Notes: a model not told the origin generated them from the letters alone. A DNA stretch of 64,000 bases from Streptomyces sp. BK208 (GCF_004364245.1 NZ_SOAV01000004.1:434001-498000), one strand, 5' to 3'. Positions 1 to 9,466 are shown, numbered from the stretch's first letter. Numbers and translations are program-made.

Positions 1-1
1 G

Positions 2-784
2 GAACCGGCGATCGCGCATCTGCTGGAACCGGTGTTCCACGCGGTGGGGGTGCCCTCGGGCGCGGGTCACGCGGTGTCCTTCGTGATCGCCCTGGCGCTG
101 GCGACGTATCTGCACATGCTGCTCGGCGAGATGGTGCCGAAGAACGTCGCGCTGGCCGAGCCGGTGCGCAGCGCGCTGGCGCTCGGGCCGCCGCTGGTGG
201 CGCTGTCCCGGGCACTGCGTCCGGTGATCTTCACGGTCAACGCCTTCGCGAACGGGCTGCTCAAGCTGCTCAGGGTCGAGGCCAGGAACGAGGTGGCGGC
301 GACCTTCACGGACACCGAGCTGGCGGAGATCGTCAAGGACGCGGGCGAGGCCGGTCTGATCGACGACCGGGCCCGGGAGCGCCTGCACGACGCCCTGGAG
401 CTGGGCCGGCGGCCGGTGCGGGACGTGGTGCTGCCGCTGGAGCGCGTCGTCCACGCGCGCGTGGGCATCACCCCGGAGCAGCTGGAGCGGCTGTCGGCGC
501 AGTCGGGGTTCTCCCGCTTCCCGGTGGTGGACGACGGGCGGCGGATCGTCGGCTACCTGCACGTCAAGGACGCCCTGGACGCCTCGCCGCGCGACCTGCC
601 GTTCCGGTTGCAGGACATGCGTCCCATCGCCCGGGTACGCGAGCGCACCCCGCTGGACGACGTCCTGACCGCCATGCGGCGCAGCCGCACCCACCTGGCG
701 GCGGTCCTCGGCTCCGACGGGCGGCTCGCGGGCCTGGTGACCATGGAGGACGTCCTGCGGGAGCTGTTCGGGCAGCCGACGTGA
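2..784 (+). CDS. CNNM/CorC-type CBS-domain membrane protein (5' end cut)
   Basis: C-terminal 260 residues of a hemolysin-type CNNM protein, a family linked to divalent cation transport. The frame is open from base 2 with no stop, so the gene starts outside the window. Visible are the end of the DUF21 membrane domain, including the conserved GEMVPKN segment near residue 40, then two CBS domains (about residues 115-255; FSRFPVVD and LAGLVTMEDVL are typical CBS cores). No CorC_HlyC domain follows; the protein ends just after the second CBS domain. Family assignment is firm. The transported ion cannot be told from sequence. Confidence 0.88.
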   Translation, partial: EPAIAHLLEPVFHAVGVPSGAGHAVSFVIALALATYLHMLLGEMVPKNVALAEPVRSALALGPPLVALSRALRPVIFTVNAFANGLLKLLRVEARNEVAATFTDTELAEIVKDAGEAGLIDDRARERLHDALELGRRPVRDVVLPLERVVHARVGITPEQLERLSAQSGFSRFPVVDDGRRIVGYLHVKDALDASPRDLPFRLQDMRPIARVRERTPLDDVLTAMRRSRTHLAAVLGSDGRLAGLVTMEDVLRELFGQPT

Positions 785-868
785 CCCCGGTGGACCCGGG
801 CCGTCCGGACCTGTCCGCGGAGGGCGACCGACCGGCGGGTATGTGCAGGGGATAGCATTTCCGTCGCC

Positions 869-1651
869 ATGCAGACGAACCCCACGTACTCCAGTCTCGT
901 CGCCGTCGGCGACTCCTTCACCGAGGGCATGTCGGACCTGCTGCCCGACGGCTCCTACCGGGGCTGGGCCGACCTCCTCGCCACGCGGATGGCGGCCCGC
1001 TCCCCCGGCTTCCGGTACGCCAACCTGGCGGTGCGCGGAAAGCTGATCGGGCAGATCGTCGAGGAGCAGGTGGACGTCGCCGCCGCCATGGGGGCCGACG
1101 TGATCACGCTCGTCGGCGGGCTCAACGACACGCTGCGGCCCAAGTGCGACATGGCCCGGGTGCGGGACCTGCTGACCCAGGCCGTGGAGCGGCTCGCGCC
1201 GCGGTGCGAGCAGCTGGTGCTGATGCGCAGCCCGGGCCGCCAGGGTCCGGTGCTGGAGCGGTTCCGGCCCCGCATGGAGGCGCTCTTCGCCATCATCGAC
1301 GACCTGGCCGGACAGCACGGCGCCGTGGTCGTCGACCTGTACGCGGCCCGGTCGCTGGCCGACCCGCGGATGTGGGACGTGGACCGGCTGCACCTGACCG
1401 CCGAGGGCCACCGCCGGGTCGCGGAGGCGGTGTGGCAGGCGCTCGGGTACGACGCCGAGGACCCCGACTGGCACGCGCCGGTCCCGGCGACCGCGCCGCC
1501 GGGCTGGGTGGCCCGCAGGACCGCGGACGTCCGGTTCGCCCGGCAGCACCTGCTGCCGTGGATAGGCCGCAGGCTGACCGGCCGCTCGTCCGGGGACGGC
1601 CTGCCGCCCAAGCGTCCGGACCTGCTGCCCTACGAGGACCTGACGCGGTGA
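869..1651 (+). CDS. SGNH/GDSL-family hydrolase
   Basis: Cytoplasmic SGNH esterase/lipase-like enzyme of 260 residues without a signal peptide. The nucleophile block GDSFTEG lies near residue 15, a GGLND block follows near residue 80, and the catalytic Asp/His pair sits in DVDRLHLTAEGH near residue 175. All four SGNH blocks are therefore present and the enzyme should be active. Substrate is unknown. The ATG at 869 is not preceded by a Shine-Dalgarno sequence. A TAGCAT hexamer at 853-858 ends 10 nt upstream and could be a -10 box for a leaderless or near-leaderless transcript. It precedes purB by 85 bp on the same strand. Confidence 0.88.
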   Translation: MQTNPTYSSLVAVGDSFTEGMSDLLPDGSYRGWADLLATRMAARSPGFRYANLAVRGKLIGQIVEEQVDVAAAMGADVITLVGGLNDTLRPKCDMARVRDLLTQAVERLAPRCEQLVLMRSPGRQGPVLERFRPRMEALFAIIDDLAGQHGAVVVDLYAARSLADPRMWDVDRLHLTAEGHRRVAEAVWQALGYDAEDPDWHAPVPATAPPGWVARRTADVRFARQHLLPWIGRRLTGRSSGDGLPPKRPDLLPYEDLTR

Positions 1652-1722
1652 TCGCCGGCGCCCGGGGCCCTTCGTAGCTTCCGACGAACGGCCCCGCCGG
1701 GCCGACCTGCACGAATCGCCAG

Positions 1723-1728
1723 TAGAAT
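1723..1728 (+). promoter_or_regulatory. Candidate -10 box of a leaderless purB transcript
   Basis: TAGAAT ends exactly 8 nt before the purB GTG at 1737, and no purine-rich Shine-Dalgarno sequence lies between. A -10 box at this distance would place the transcript start at or beside the start codon. The -35 region (GCCGAC at 1701-1706) is weak. Confidence 0.45.
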
Positions 1729-1736
1729 CCGTCCAC

Positions 1737-3179
1737 GTGACTTCCGCTCCCGCCAAGCCCCGCATCCCGAACGTCCTCGCCGGACGCTACGCCTCCGCCG
1801 AGCTCGCCACCCTCTGGTCGCCCGAGCAGAAGGTGAGGCTCGAGCGGCAGCTCTGGCTCGCCGTGCTGCGGGCCCAGAAGGACCTGGGCATCGAGGTGCC
1901 CGACGCCGCGATCGCCGACTACGAGCGCGTCCTCGACCAGGTCGACCTGGCCTCGATCGCCGAGCGCGAGAAGGTCACCCGGCACGACGTGAAGGCGCGG
2001 ATCGAGGAGTTCAACGACCTCGCCGGGCACGAGCACGTGCACAAGGGCATGACCTCACGCGACCTGACGGAGAACGTCGAGCAGCTTCAGGTCCGGCTCT
2101 CCCTCGAACTGATCCGGGACCGTTCGGTGGCCGTCCTGGCCCGCCTCGGCAAGCTGGCGGGCGAGTACGGCGAGCTGGTCATGGCCGGCCGCTCCCACAA
2201 CGTCGCCGCGCAGGCCACGACGCTGGGCAAGCGGTTCGCCACCGCCGCCGACGAGCTGCTCGTGGCCCACGGCCGGGTGGAGGAGCTGCTCGGCCGCTAC
2301 CCGCTGCGCGGCATCAAGGGCCCGGTCGGCACCGCCCAGGACATGCTGGACCTGCTCGGCGGCGACGCGGGCAGGCTCGCCGAGCTGGAGCAGCGGATCG
2401 CCGGGCACCTCGGCTTCTCGCAGGCGTTCACCTCGGTCGGCCAGGTCTACCCGCGCTCCCTGGACTACGAGGTCGTCACCGCGCTGGTGCAGCTCGCGGC
2501 GGCCCCGTCGTCGCTGGCCAAGACCATCCGTCTGATGGCCGGGCACGAGCTGGTCACCGAGGGCTTCAAGCCCGGCCAGGTCGGCTCCTCGGCGATGCCG
2601 CACAAGATGAACACCCGCTCCTGCGAGCGCGTCAACGGCCTGATGGTGATCCTGCGCGGCTACGCCTCGATGACCGGCGAGCTGGCGGGCGACCAGTGGA
2701 ACGAGGGCGACGTGTCCTGCTCGGTGGTGCGCCGGGTCGCGCTGCCGGACGCGTTCTTCGCGCTGGACGGGCTGCTGGAGACGTTCCTGACCGTGCTCGA
2801 CGAGTTCGGCGCCTTCCCCGCTGTCGTGGCCCGCGAGCTGGACCGCTACCTGCCGTTCCTCGCCACCACCAAGGTGCTGATGGGCGCGGTGCGGGCCGGG
2901 GTCGGCCGTGAGGTCGCCCACGAGGCGATCAAGGAGAACGCCGTCGCCTCCGCGCTGGCCATGCGCGAGCAGGGAGCCGAGCGCAACGAGCTCCTCGACA
3001 AGCTGGCCGCCGACGACCGCATCCCGCTGGACCGTGCCGCCCTCGACGCCCTGATGGCCGACAAGCTCTCCTTCACCGGCGCCGCGGCCGGCCAGGTCGC
3101 CGTCGTCGTCGGCCGGATCGAGGAGATCGTCAAGCGGCACCCGGAGGCCGCGGGTTACACCCCGGGAGCCATCCTCTGA
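1737..3179 (+). CDS. purB: Adenylosuccinate lyase
   Basis: Catalyses two fumarate-releasing steps of purine synthesis: SAICAR to AICAR, and adenylosuccinate to AMP. The 480-residue length fits the family. The fumarase/aspartase-superfamily signature GSSAMPHKMN (near residue 285) with its catalytic loop serine is intact, as are the HDVKA and MTSRDLTEN segments near residues 80 and 103. The GTG start at 1737 follows a -10-like hexamer by 8 nt. The stop codon overlaps the proposed CTG start of the downstream glycosylase, so the two genes are probably translationally coupled. Confidence 0.96.
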   Translation: MTSAPAKPRIPNVLAGRYASAELATLWSPEQKVRLERQLWLAVLRAQKDLGIEVPDAAIADYERVLDQVDLASIAEREKVTRHDVKARIEEFNDLAGHEHVHKGMTSRDLTENVEQLQVRLSLELIRDRSVAVLARLGKLAGEYGELVMAGRSHNVAAQATTLGKRFATAADELLVAHGRVEELLGRYPLRGIKGPVGTAQDMLDLLGGDAGRLAELEQRIAGHLGFSQAFTSVGQVYPRSLDYEVVTALVQLAAAPSSLAKTIRLMAGHELVTEGFKPGQVGSSAMPHKMNTRSCERVNGLMVILRGYASMTGELAGDQWNEGDVSCSVVRRVALPDAFFALDGLLETFLTVLDEFGAFPAVVARELDRYLPFLATTKVLMGAVRAGVGREVAHEAIKENAVASALAMREQGAERNELLDKLAADDRIPLDRAALDALMADKLSFTGAAAGQVAVVVGRIEEIVKRHPEAAGYTPGAIL

Positions 3180-3733
3180 GCCGGGTCACCCGGGAGGAGC
3201 TGGAGGCCGCCCGCGACCGTCTGCTGCCGGACGTCGTCGCGGACGGCCTGCGGGTGCTGTTCTGCGGCATCAACCCGGGGCTGCTGTCGGCGGCGACGGG
3301 GCACCACTTCGCCCGCCCGGGCAACCGCTTCTGGCCGGTCCTGCACCGGTCCGGGTTCACCCCGCGGCTGCTCAAGCCGTCGGAGCAGGAGCTGTTGCCG
3401 TCGTACGGGCTCGGCATCACGAACGTCGTGGCGCGGGCCAGCGCGCGGGCGGACGAGCTGACCGCCGAGGAGTACCGGGAGGGCGGGCGGCTGCTGACGG
3501 CCAAGGTGGCGCGGCTGCGGCCCCGCTGGCTGGCCGTGGTCGGGGTCACCGCGTACCGCACGGCCTTCGACGAGCGGAAGGCGCAAGTGGGGCCACAGGA
3601 GCGGATGTTCGGCGGTACGCGGGTGTGGGTGCTGCCCAATCCGAGCGGCCTCAACGCGCACTGGTCGGTGGAGTCGATGGCGGAGGAGTTCGCCCGGCTG
3701 CGGGTCGCGGCGGAGGCGGGACCGCAGGCGTAG
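3176..3733 (+). CDS. mug: G/U mismatch-specific uracil-DNA glycosylase (TDG/Mug family)
   Basis: DNA repair glycosylase that removes uracil or thymine mispaired with guanine. The catalytic motif is the family's GINPG, near residue 30; NPSGLN near residue 160 matches the second motif. The first in-frame GTG (3254) would delete about 26 conserved N-terminal residues, including EELEAARDR. The best start is instead CTG at 3176, which overlaps the purB stop and has GGAG at 3165-3168, 7 nt upstream. This gives 185 residues, the usual length. The rare start codon is an inference from homology and spacing. Confidence 0.85.
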   Translation: MSRVTREELEAARDRLLPDVVADGLRVLFCGINPGLLSAATGHHFARPGNRFWPVLHRSGFTPRLLKPSEQELLPSYGLGITNVVARASARADELTAEEYREGGRLLTAKVARLRPRWLAVVGVTAYRTAFDERKAQVGPQERMFGGTRVWVLPNPSGLNAHWSVESMAEEFARLRVAAEAGPQA

Positions 3734-3760
3734 CCGGGGCAGCAGGCGGGGGCGGGGCGG

Positions 3761-4201
3761 TCACGGGGGTGCCTCTCGCGTGAGCACCGCCAGCAGCCGC
3801 ACCTCGTCCGTCTCGTCGCGGCCGGCGACGGCGACCGCGATCCAGCGGCCGGTGCCCCGCGCCTCCCACAGGCAGGCCGTGTCCGCGCGGGCACTCAGGC
3901 CGGCCCACGGCTCGGGTATCTCCTCCCGCTCGGTCCGCAGCAGGACCGTCTGCAGGTTCCAGGGGTCCGTCTCGCCCCAGCGCCGGGCGAGACGCTCGTA
4001 GAGGGCGTCCCGCTCCTTCTCGTACTGCTCCACCGTCGCCGCCCGCCGGGCCGGGTCGCCGCCGCCGAGACCGTGGCTGCTCTCCAGAACCGCCGTGAAG
4101 TACCCGGGGCCCGCGGTGCCCCCGTCCAACGGGCCGTGCTCCGCCGGGAACGGCCGGAAGCACAGCTCGTCGATGAGGGCGAGGTGCCGCGCGATGTCCA
4201 T
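3761..4201 (-). CDS. Conserved hypothetical protein
   Basis: A 146-residue soluble, acidic protein with no recognised domain, signal peptide or membrane segment. It opens with MDIARHLALIDEL and contains a PWNLQTVLLRTERE stretch. I recall similar proteins in other streptomycetes beside mug and purB, but no function. It converges on the mug gene across a 27-bp gap. Codon use resembles its neighbours, so it is probably a real gene. Confidence 0.7.
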   Translation of the reverse strand: MDIARHLALIDELCFRPFPAEHGPLDGGTAGPGYFTAVLESSHGLGGGDPARRAATVEQYEKERDALYERLARRWGETDPWNLQTVLLRTEREEIPEPWAGLSARADTACLWEARGTGRWIAVAVAGRDETDEVRLLAVLTREAPP

Positions 4202-4267
4202 GCCTCCAGTAAACCCGCCGCCACTGACAATTGGCGGGGCGTCAGACCGGCCGCCGGGCCTTCGGGG

Positions 4268-4993
4268 TCAGGCGTCCCGTCGGCGCAGCCGCCACAGCCC
4301 GGCCAGGAGTGCGGCCGCCGCCCACAGGGCGGTCACCGCGAGCCCCGACCAGGGCCCCAGGGTTCCCTCGTGCGTCTGGTACAGGACGATCTGCCCGGCT
4401 CTGTCCGGCAGGAAGTCGGCGCCGCTGCCCGCGGTGTCCCCGATCACGAAGGAGACGACGAGGATGAACGGGATCAGTGTGGACAGGGTGGCCACGCCAC
4501 TGCGGAACAGGGTGGTCAGGCCGGCCGCGAACAGGGCCATGAGCGTGAGGTAGATCCCGCATCCCGCGACGCCCCGGGCCTGTTCGCCCGCGGTGAGTCC
4601 GTCCGCCGCCGCGCCGAGGCCCGCACGCGCGGCGAGCAGGGCGGCGAGTGCGGTGACCAGCCCCACCGCGAGGACCGGTACGGCGACGACCGCCAGCTTC
4701 GCCGCGAACCACCGCCCCCGCTGCGGGACGGCGGCCAGGGTGAGCCGGATTCCGTTGCCCTGGTACTCGCCGGAGACGACGACCGCGCCGAAGGCGACGG
4801 CCGCGATCTGGCCGGGCATGACTCCGGACAGGGCCATGAACAGCGGGTCGAAGTCCGGGTCGGAGGTGTCGGACACCCCCGCCAGCGCGGAGAACGCGGT
4901 GGTGAAGGCGAACAGGGCCAGCAAGGTGCCGCACAGCGAGCGCAGGGTGAGCACCTTGAGCGCCTCCGCGCGGAGAACGGGCGCGAGATCCAT
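4268..4993 (-). CDS. ABC transporter permease (ABC-2 type)
   Basis: Integral membrane half of an exporter, 241 residues with about six hydrophobic segments: starting near residues 15, 55, 95, 140, 175 and 215. The N-terminal MDLAPVLRAEALKVLTLRS pattern is typical of ABC-2 permeases of bacitracin- or lantibiotic-type exporters. The stop codon of the upstream ATPase gene ends 2 nt before this ATG, so the two form an operon. The divergent sensor kinase and response regulator suggest a stress- or antibiotic-responsive efflux module. Substrate unknown. Confidence 0.88.
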   Translation of the reverse strand: MDLAPVLRAEALKVLTLRSLCGTLLALFAFTTAFSALAGVSDTSDPDFDPLFMALSGVMPGQIAAVAFGAVVVSGEYQGNGIRLTLAAVPQRGRWFAAKLAVVAVPVLAVGLVTALAALLAARAGLGAAADGLTAGEQARGVAGCGIYLTLMALFAAGLTTLFRSGVATLSTLIPFILVVSFVIGDTAGSGADFLPDRAGQIVLYQTHEGTLGPWSGLAVTALWAAAALLAGLWRLRRRDA

Positions 4994-4995
4994 GG

Positions 4996-5916
4996 TCAGG
5001 CCTCCTGGGGCTGTGCGGTGAACTCGGTCTCGGTGGCGGTCAGGTCGAGGTAGGCCTGTTCCAGCGTGCCTTCGTCGGTGGCCAGTTCGAGGACGGGTAC
5101 GCCCGCGCCGGACACGATCCGGCCGATGTCGTCCACGCGCGCGTGCTGCACGGTCCAGTGGCCGTCGTCGTGTTCCACGGCTTCGTGGCCGTGCCGGGCG
5201 AGAGCGGCCTTCAGGGCGGTCGGGTCGGACGTGCGGACGCGGACCCGGGGCCGCACGCGGGCGTCGATGAACTCCCGCATCGGCGTGTCGGCGAGCAGGC
5301 GGCCCCGGCCGAGGACGACCAGGTGGTCTGCGAAGGACGCGGTCTCGTTCATCAGGTGGCTGGAGACGAGGACGGTGCGCCCCTCGGCCGCGAGCCGGCG
5401 CAGCAGTCCGCGGATCCAGATGATGCCCTCGGGGTCCAGCCCGTTGGACGGCTCGTCCAGCATCACCACCTCGGGGTCGCCGAGCAGCGCGGCGGCGATG
5501 CCCAGCCGCTGACGCATGCCCAGGGAGTACGTCTTCACCCGGCGGCGGGCCACGGACGCGATGCCCGTCTCCTCCATCACCTCGTCGACCCGGCGGGCGG
5601 GCACGCGGTTGCTCGCCGCCAGGACGCGCAGGTGGTTCCTGGCGGTGCGCGAGCCGTGGGCCGCGTCCGCGTCGAGCAGGGCGCCGACCTGCCGCAGCGG
5701 CTCGCGCAGCGCGGCGTAGGCGCGTCCGCCGACGGTCGCGGTGCCGCAGGTGGGCCGGTCAAGGCCCAGCACGAGCCGCATGGTGGTGGACTTGCCGGCG
5801 CCGTTGGGACCGAGGAAGCCGGTGACACGGCCGGGGTGCACGGTGAAGGTGAGGTCGTCGACGGCTCGTCGGGTGCCGTACTCCTTGGTGAGGTTCTGGA
5901 CGTCGATGCTGGTCAT
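4996..5916 (-). CDS. ABC transporter ATP-binding protein
   Basis: 306-residue ATPase partnering the adjacent permease. Walker A GPNGAGKST lies near residue 38, the signature YSLGMRQRLGIA near residue 130 and Walker B VVMLDEPSNGLDP near residue 150, followed by the H-loop SSH. The C-terminal extension of about 90 residues is common in BcrA/DrrA-like exporters. I chose the ATG at 5916 because the nucleotide-binding domain begins immediately after it; the longer open frame upstream runs antisense to the kinase gene. Confidence 0.92.
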   Translation of the reverse strand: MTSIDVQNLTKEYGTRRAVDDLTFTVHPGRVTGFLGPNGAGKSTTMRLVLGLDRPTCGTATVGGRAYAALREPLRQVGALLDADAAHGSRTARNHLRVLAASNRVPARRVDEVMEETGIASVARRRVKTYSLGMRQRLGIAAALLGDPEVVMLDEPSNGLDPEGIIWIRGLLRRLAAEGRTVLVSSHLMNETASFADHLVVLGRGRLLADTPMREFIDARVRPRVRVRTSDPTALKAALARHGHEAVEHDDGHWTVQHARVDDIGRIVSGAGVPVLELATDEGTLEQAYLDLTATETEFTAQPQEA

Positions 5917-5972
5917 GGCAGCAGCGTGCCGTTCGCCGCGGGGGCGGGGCCTCCCCCGCCGGTGGAGATCGT

Positions 5973-5990
5973 CTCCCCCGTGCGGGGGAG
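5973..5990. promoter_or_regulatory. Inverted repeat in the divergent ABC/kinase promoter region
   Basis: CTCCCCCG and CGGGGGAG form perfect 8-bp arms around TG. A third copy of CTCCCCCG lies at 5951-5958. The repeats sit in the 108-bp gap between the divergent ABC ATPase and sensor kinase, so they are a plausible operator for the neighbouring response regulator. They could also simply form a hairpin. Confidence 0.35.
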
Positions 5991-6024
5991 GTCCGGTGCC
6001 GGAGGCGGCTGGGAGCATGGGCGG

Positions 6025-7191
6025 ATGGCCGGCTTGCTGCGCCCGTTCCGTCGGGCCGTGACGTACACGCGATGGCTGCACCTCTTCATGGCCGTGGTGT
6101 GGCCGGCCATGTGGATATTCGTCGACGAGGCGTGGGCCTTCGCGTCGGTGGTGCCGCTGGCGCTCGCCGGTCTGGTGCCCGGGATGCGGGTGGTCGAGGG
6201 GGTGCAGGCCAGGCTGCTGCTGACCGGTCACCGGCCGGACGACGCGAGCGTGGACATCGTGGTGGCGCCGTCCGCGACCTGGGCCGACCACGGGCGCCTG
6301 GTCGTGTGGCTGGAGGCCCGTCTGGCCGTCGGCTTCTGCGTCGCGATGCTCACGGTGCAGTTGCCCGTCCTCGCCGTCGACCTGGTGAACGCGGCGCGGG
6401 GCGGGCACCAGGCGCCGGGCTCGTACCTGCGCCTGGCGGGGAACCACTGGTGGTACGGCCTGCTGTCGCCGCTGCCGCTGCTGCTGCTCGCCGCGGTCGT
6501 CGTCGGCGCCGGAGAACTGATCACCCGGCTCGCCCGCCGGCTGCTCGGACCGTCCCGCGCCGAACGGCTCTCGGCCCTGGAGGAGCGCACCGAGCAGCTT
6601 CTGGAACGCAATCGCATCGCCCGCGAGCTGCACGACTCCATCGGCCACGCGCTGACCGTCGCCGTCGTCCAGGCGGGCGCCGCGCGCGCGGCGGGGAGCG
6701 CCGAGTTCACCGACCGGGCGCTGAGCGCGATCGAGGAGACCGGCAGGGCTGCCCTGGAGGACCTGGAGCGGGTGCTCGGGGTGCTGCGGGAGTCGGAGCG
6801 GCCGGTGAGCGGCAGACCGACGCTCGCCGACGCCGACCGGCTGCTGGAGTCCGCCCGTGCCTCGGGGGCCGAGGTCGACGCCGAGGTCACGGGTGCCGTG
6901 GAGACACTGCCGGGCCCCGTCACCCGCGAGGGCTACCGCATCCTGCAGGAGGCGCTGACCAACGTGCTGCGCCACGCCGGTGCCGTGCCGACCCGGGTCC
7001 GCGTCGAGGTGGCGGACGGTGTCCTGGTCCTGGACGTGCGCAATCCGCTGCCGGACCCGAGGGCGGCGCCGGGACGCGGCGCGGGGCTGCGGGGCATTCG
7101 GGAACGGGCCGCGCTGCTGGGCGGCCGGGCGCACACGGGGCCGGACGGCGCCGGTGACTGGAAGGTGCGCGTCGAGCTGCCGCCGGGCTGA
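6025..7191 (+). CDS. Two-component sensor histidine kinase (HisKA_3/NarX-DesK type)
   Basis: 388-residue membrane kinase. About four hydrophobic segments occupy residues 20-180. The H-box [11 protein letters not shown] carries the phospho-accepting His near residue 205, followed by the HATPase domain with N-box [10 protein letters not shown] and G-box [11 protein letters not shown]. The ATG at 6025 is the first start that precedes the membrane region. The response regulator gene begins 14 nt after the stop, so they are cognate partners. The divergent ABC exporter is the likely target operon. Confidence 0.9.
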   Translation: MAGLLRPFRRAVTYTRWLHLFMAVVWPAMWIFVDEAWAFASVVPLALAGLVPGMRVVEGVQARLLLTGHRPDDASVDIVVAPSATWADHGRLVVWLEARLAVGFCVAMLTVQLPVLAVDLVNAARGGHQAPGSYLRLAGNHWWYGLLSPLPLLLLAAVVVGAGELITRLARRLLGPSRAERLSALEERTEQLLERNRIARELHDSIGHALTVAVVQAGAARAAGSAEFTDRALSAIEETGRAALEDLERVLGVLRESERPVSGRPTLADADRLLESARASGAEVDAEVTGAVETLPGPVTREGYRILQEALTNVLRHAGAVPTRVRVEVADGVLVLDVRNPLPDPRAAPGRGAGLRGIRERAALLGGRAHTGPDGAGDWKVRVELPPG

Positions 7192-7205
7192 TCTACGCTG
7201 GCCCG

Positions 7206-7868
7206 ATGCCGGTCAGAGTGCTCCTCGTCGACGACGAACCCCTGGTACGTGCGGGCCTTCGGGCGGTGCTGGAGGCGCAGCCGGACATCGAGGTGGTCGG
7301 TGAGGCGGCCGACGGGGCGGCGGTCATTCCGCTGGTGCGGCAGGTGCGGCCGGACGTGGTCGCCATGGACGTCCGTATGCCGTTGCTGGACGGCATCGAG
7401 GCCACGCGCGCGTTGCTGCGGACGGTGGCCGACCCGCCGAAGATCCTCGTGGTGACGACCTTCGAGAACGACGAGTACGTGTACGAGGCGCTGCGGGCGG
7501 GGGCCGACGGATTTCTGCTCAAGCGCGCCCGCCCGGCCGAGATCGTGCACGCGGTGCGGCTGATCGCCGAGGGCGACTCCCTGCTGTTCCCGGCCTCGGT
7601 GCGGCAGCTGGCCGCCGAGTACGGCGACGGCGAGGGGAACCGCGCGGCGCGTGCCGAGCTGGAGCGAGCCCGGCTGACCGAGCGGGAGGGCGAGGTGCTG
7701 CGGCTGATGGCGCGGGGGCTGTCGAACGCGGAGATCGCCGCGCGGCTGGTGGTCGGCACGGAGACGGTGAAGTCGCACGTGAGCGCCGTCCTGGCGAAGT
7801 TGGGGGCGCGGGACCGCACCCAGGCGGTGATCAAGGCGTACGAGTCGGGGTTCGTGGCACCCGCGTGA
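7206..7868 (+). CDS. Response regulator, NarL/LuxR family
   Basis: 220-residue DNA-binding partner of the preceding kinase. The receiver domain opens with [13 protein letters not shown]; the phosphorylated Asp is in VVAMDVRMP near residue 56, and Lys in FLLKRARP near residue 105. The GerE/LuxR helix-turn-helix ([18 protein letters not shown] and [12 protein letters not shown]) occupies the last 65 residues. It probably controls the divergent ABC genes and its own operon. Confidence 0.93.
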   Translation: MPVRVLLVDDEPLVRAGLRAVLEAQPDIEVVGEAADGAAVIPLVRQVRPDVVAMDVRMPLLDGIEATRALLRTVADPPKILVVTTFENDEYVYEALRAGADGFLLKRARPAEIVHAVRLIAEGDSLLFPASVRQLAAEYGDGEGNRAARAELERARLTEREGEVLRLMARGLSNAEIAARLVVGTETVKSHVSAVLAKLGARDRTQAVIKAYESGFVAPA

Positions 7869-7969
7869 GGGACGGTGGTGGTCCGGGGAGGGGCGGACCG
7901 GCGCTCGCCGGGGGTCGGCGGGCCGAGTACCATCCGGCCCAACACGCGCACGAGCTGGGAGGACGGACC

Positions 7970-9124
7970 TTGGCAGGCCTGACCGGCGGGGATCCGTCGC
8001 TGTTGCGGAGGATCAACTCCGCTGTGGTGCTGCACGCGCTGCGTGCGACGGACTCCGCGACACTGACCGAGGTCACCCGGGTGACGGGGCTGTCCCGGCC
8101 GACCGTCGAGGGCGTCGTCGAGGGGCTGACGGAGGCCGGTCTGGTCGTCGAGGCGGCGCCCGGCGAAGGGGCGGCCCGGCGGCAGGGGCGGCCCGCGCGG
8201 CGGTTCCGGTTCCGGGCGGAGGCCGGGCACCTGCTCGGCCTGGAGATCGGCCCGCACCGCGTCGCAGCGCTCCTGTCCGACCTGGACGGCCGGGTGATCG
8301 GTGCCCAGGCCAAGGACGTGGACGAGAACGCGTCGGCCGACGAGCGGCTGGAGCGGCTGCGCACGGCCGTCGCCGAGCTGCTGCGCCGGGCCGGTGTGGC
8401 GCGCGGTTCGCTGCGCGCGGTCGGCGCCGCCACCCCCGGCATCGTCGAGGCGGACGGCACGGTCCGCCTGGGCACGGCGCTGCCCGGGTGGACCGGCCTG
8501 GGCCTCGGCGAGCGGCTGAGCCGTTCCTTCAAGTGCCCGGTCCTGGTCGAGAACGACGCCAACGCGGCGGCGGTCGCCGAGCACTGGAAGGGTTCCGCCA
8601 CCGAGTGCGAGGACATGGTGTTCGTGCTGGCCGGGCTGAGCCCCGGAGCCGGAGCGCTGATCGGCGGACGGCTGCACCGGGGGTACGGCGGGGCGGCCGG
8701 GGAGATCGGCGCGCTGCATCTGCTGGGCCGCGACGTGACGCCGGAGACGCTGCTGTCGACGACGGACCAGCCGCTGCACCCGCTGGACGAGCAGGCGGTC
8801 GCCAAGGTCTTCGCCGAGGCCCGGGAGGGCGACGAACGGGCCCGCGCGGCCGTGGAGCGTTTCCTCCAGCGGCTGGTGCACGACGTGGCGGCGCTGGCCC
8901 TGGCCCTCGACCCCGAGATGGTCGTCATCGGGGGCTGGGCGGCCGGTCTCGACGGCGTACTGGAGCCGTTGCGCCGGGAGCTGGCGCGCTACTGCCTGCG
9001 CCCGCCGCGCGTGGCGCTGTCGCTGCTCGGCGAGGCCGCGGTGGCGACGGGTGCGCTGCGGCTCGCGCTCGACCATGTGGAGGAGCAGCTGTTCGCGGTC
9101 GAGGGCGCGACGGCCCGCCGCTGA
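7970..9124 (+). CDS. ROK-family transcriptional regulator / sugar kinase-like
   Basis: 384-residue ROK protein: an N-terminal winged helix-turn-helix (residues about 15-65, with TEVTRVTGLSRPTVEGVVE) fused to a ROK domain with ENDANAAAVAEHW near residue 195. A typical ROK zinc motif (CxCGxxGC) is not evident. I chose the TTG at 7970 because GGAGG ends 7-8 nt upstream and the helix-turn-helix follows; an open frame continues to 7865 but overlaps the response regulator. Likely a sugar-responsive repressor; ligand and targets unknown. Confidence 0.85.
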   Translation: MAGLTGGDPSLLRRINSAVVLHALRATDSATLTEVTRVTGLSRPTVEGVVEGLTEAGLVVEAAPGEGAARRQGRPARRFRFRAEAGHLLGLEIGPHRVAALLSDLDGRVIGAQAKDVDENASADERLERLRTAVAELLRRAGVARGSLRAVGAATPGIVEADGTVRLGTALPGWTGLGLGERLSRSFKCPVLVENDANAAAVAEHWKGSATECEDMVFVLAGLSPGAGALIGGRLHRGYGGAAGEIGALHLLGRDVTPETLLSTTDQPLHPLDEQAVAKVFAEAREGDERARAAVERFLQRLVHDVAALALALDPEMVVIGGWAAGLDGVLEPLRRELARYCLRPPRVALSLLGEAAVATGALRLALDHVEEQLFAVEGATARR

Positions 9125-9147
9125 CCCGCGGCTCGGGAGGCCGGCGC

Positions 9148-9174
9148 ACCGGGCGACAGGCCCTGTCGCCCGGT
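9148..9174 (+). terminator. Perfect 12-bp hairpin after the ROK gene
   Basis: ACCGGGCGACAG pairs perfectly with CTGTCGCCCGGT across a 3-nt loop, 23 bp after the ROK stop codon. No U-tract follows, as is usual for Streptomyces terminators. Confidence 0.75.
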
Positions 9175-9466
9175 CCTGACCGCGTCCCGGAGCCGTGGCG
9201 GCGGGAGCCCGCATGCTTGCCCCCGCGACCGCCGCGGGTCGCCCCGACCTAGCCGGGCGAGGCCACCGTGGCGACGAGCACGCCGCGGCCCGCCGCTGCC
9301 GCACGCGGCGGGAGGCCGGGGCATCGGTGAGAGGCCGTATCGGCGAGCGGGACAGCCCCGGGGGGGCGGCTGGAATCGGCGCGATCCTGCTGCGGCCTGC
9401 CCAGGGAACCCCGCCCCGTCCCCGCGGTCGAGCGTCGGGGGCAGGGTCGCGGAAGGGGCGGGTGGG
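9175..9466. other. Non-coding gap between convergent ROK and GntR genes
   Basis: About 290 bp with no supported gene. Open frames here lack recognisable protein features and start signals. Apart from the terminator just before it, I see only GC-rich sequence with short local repeats. Confidence 0.5.
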
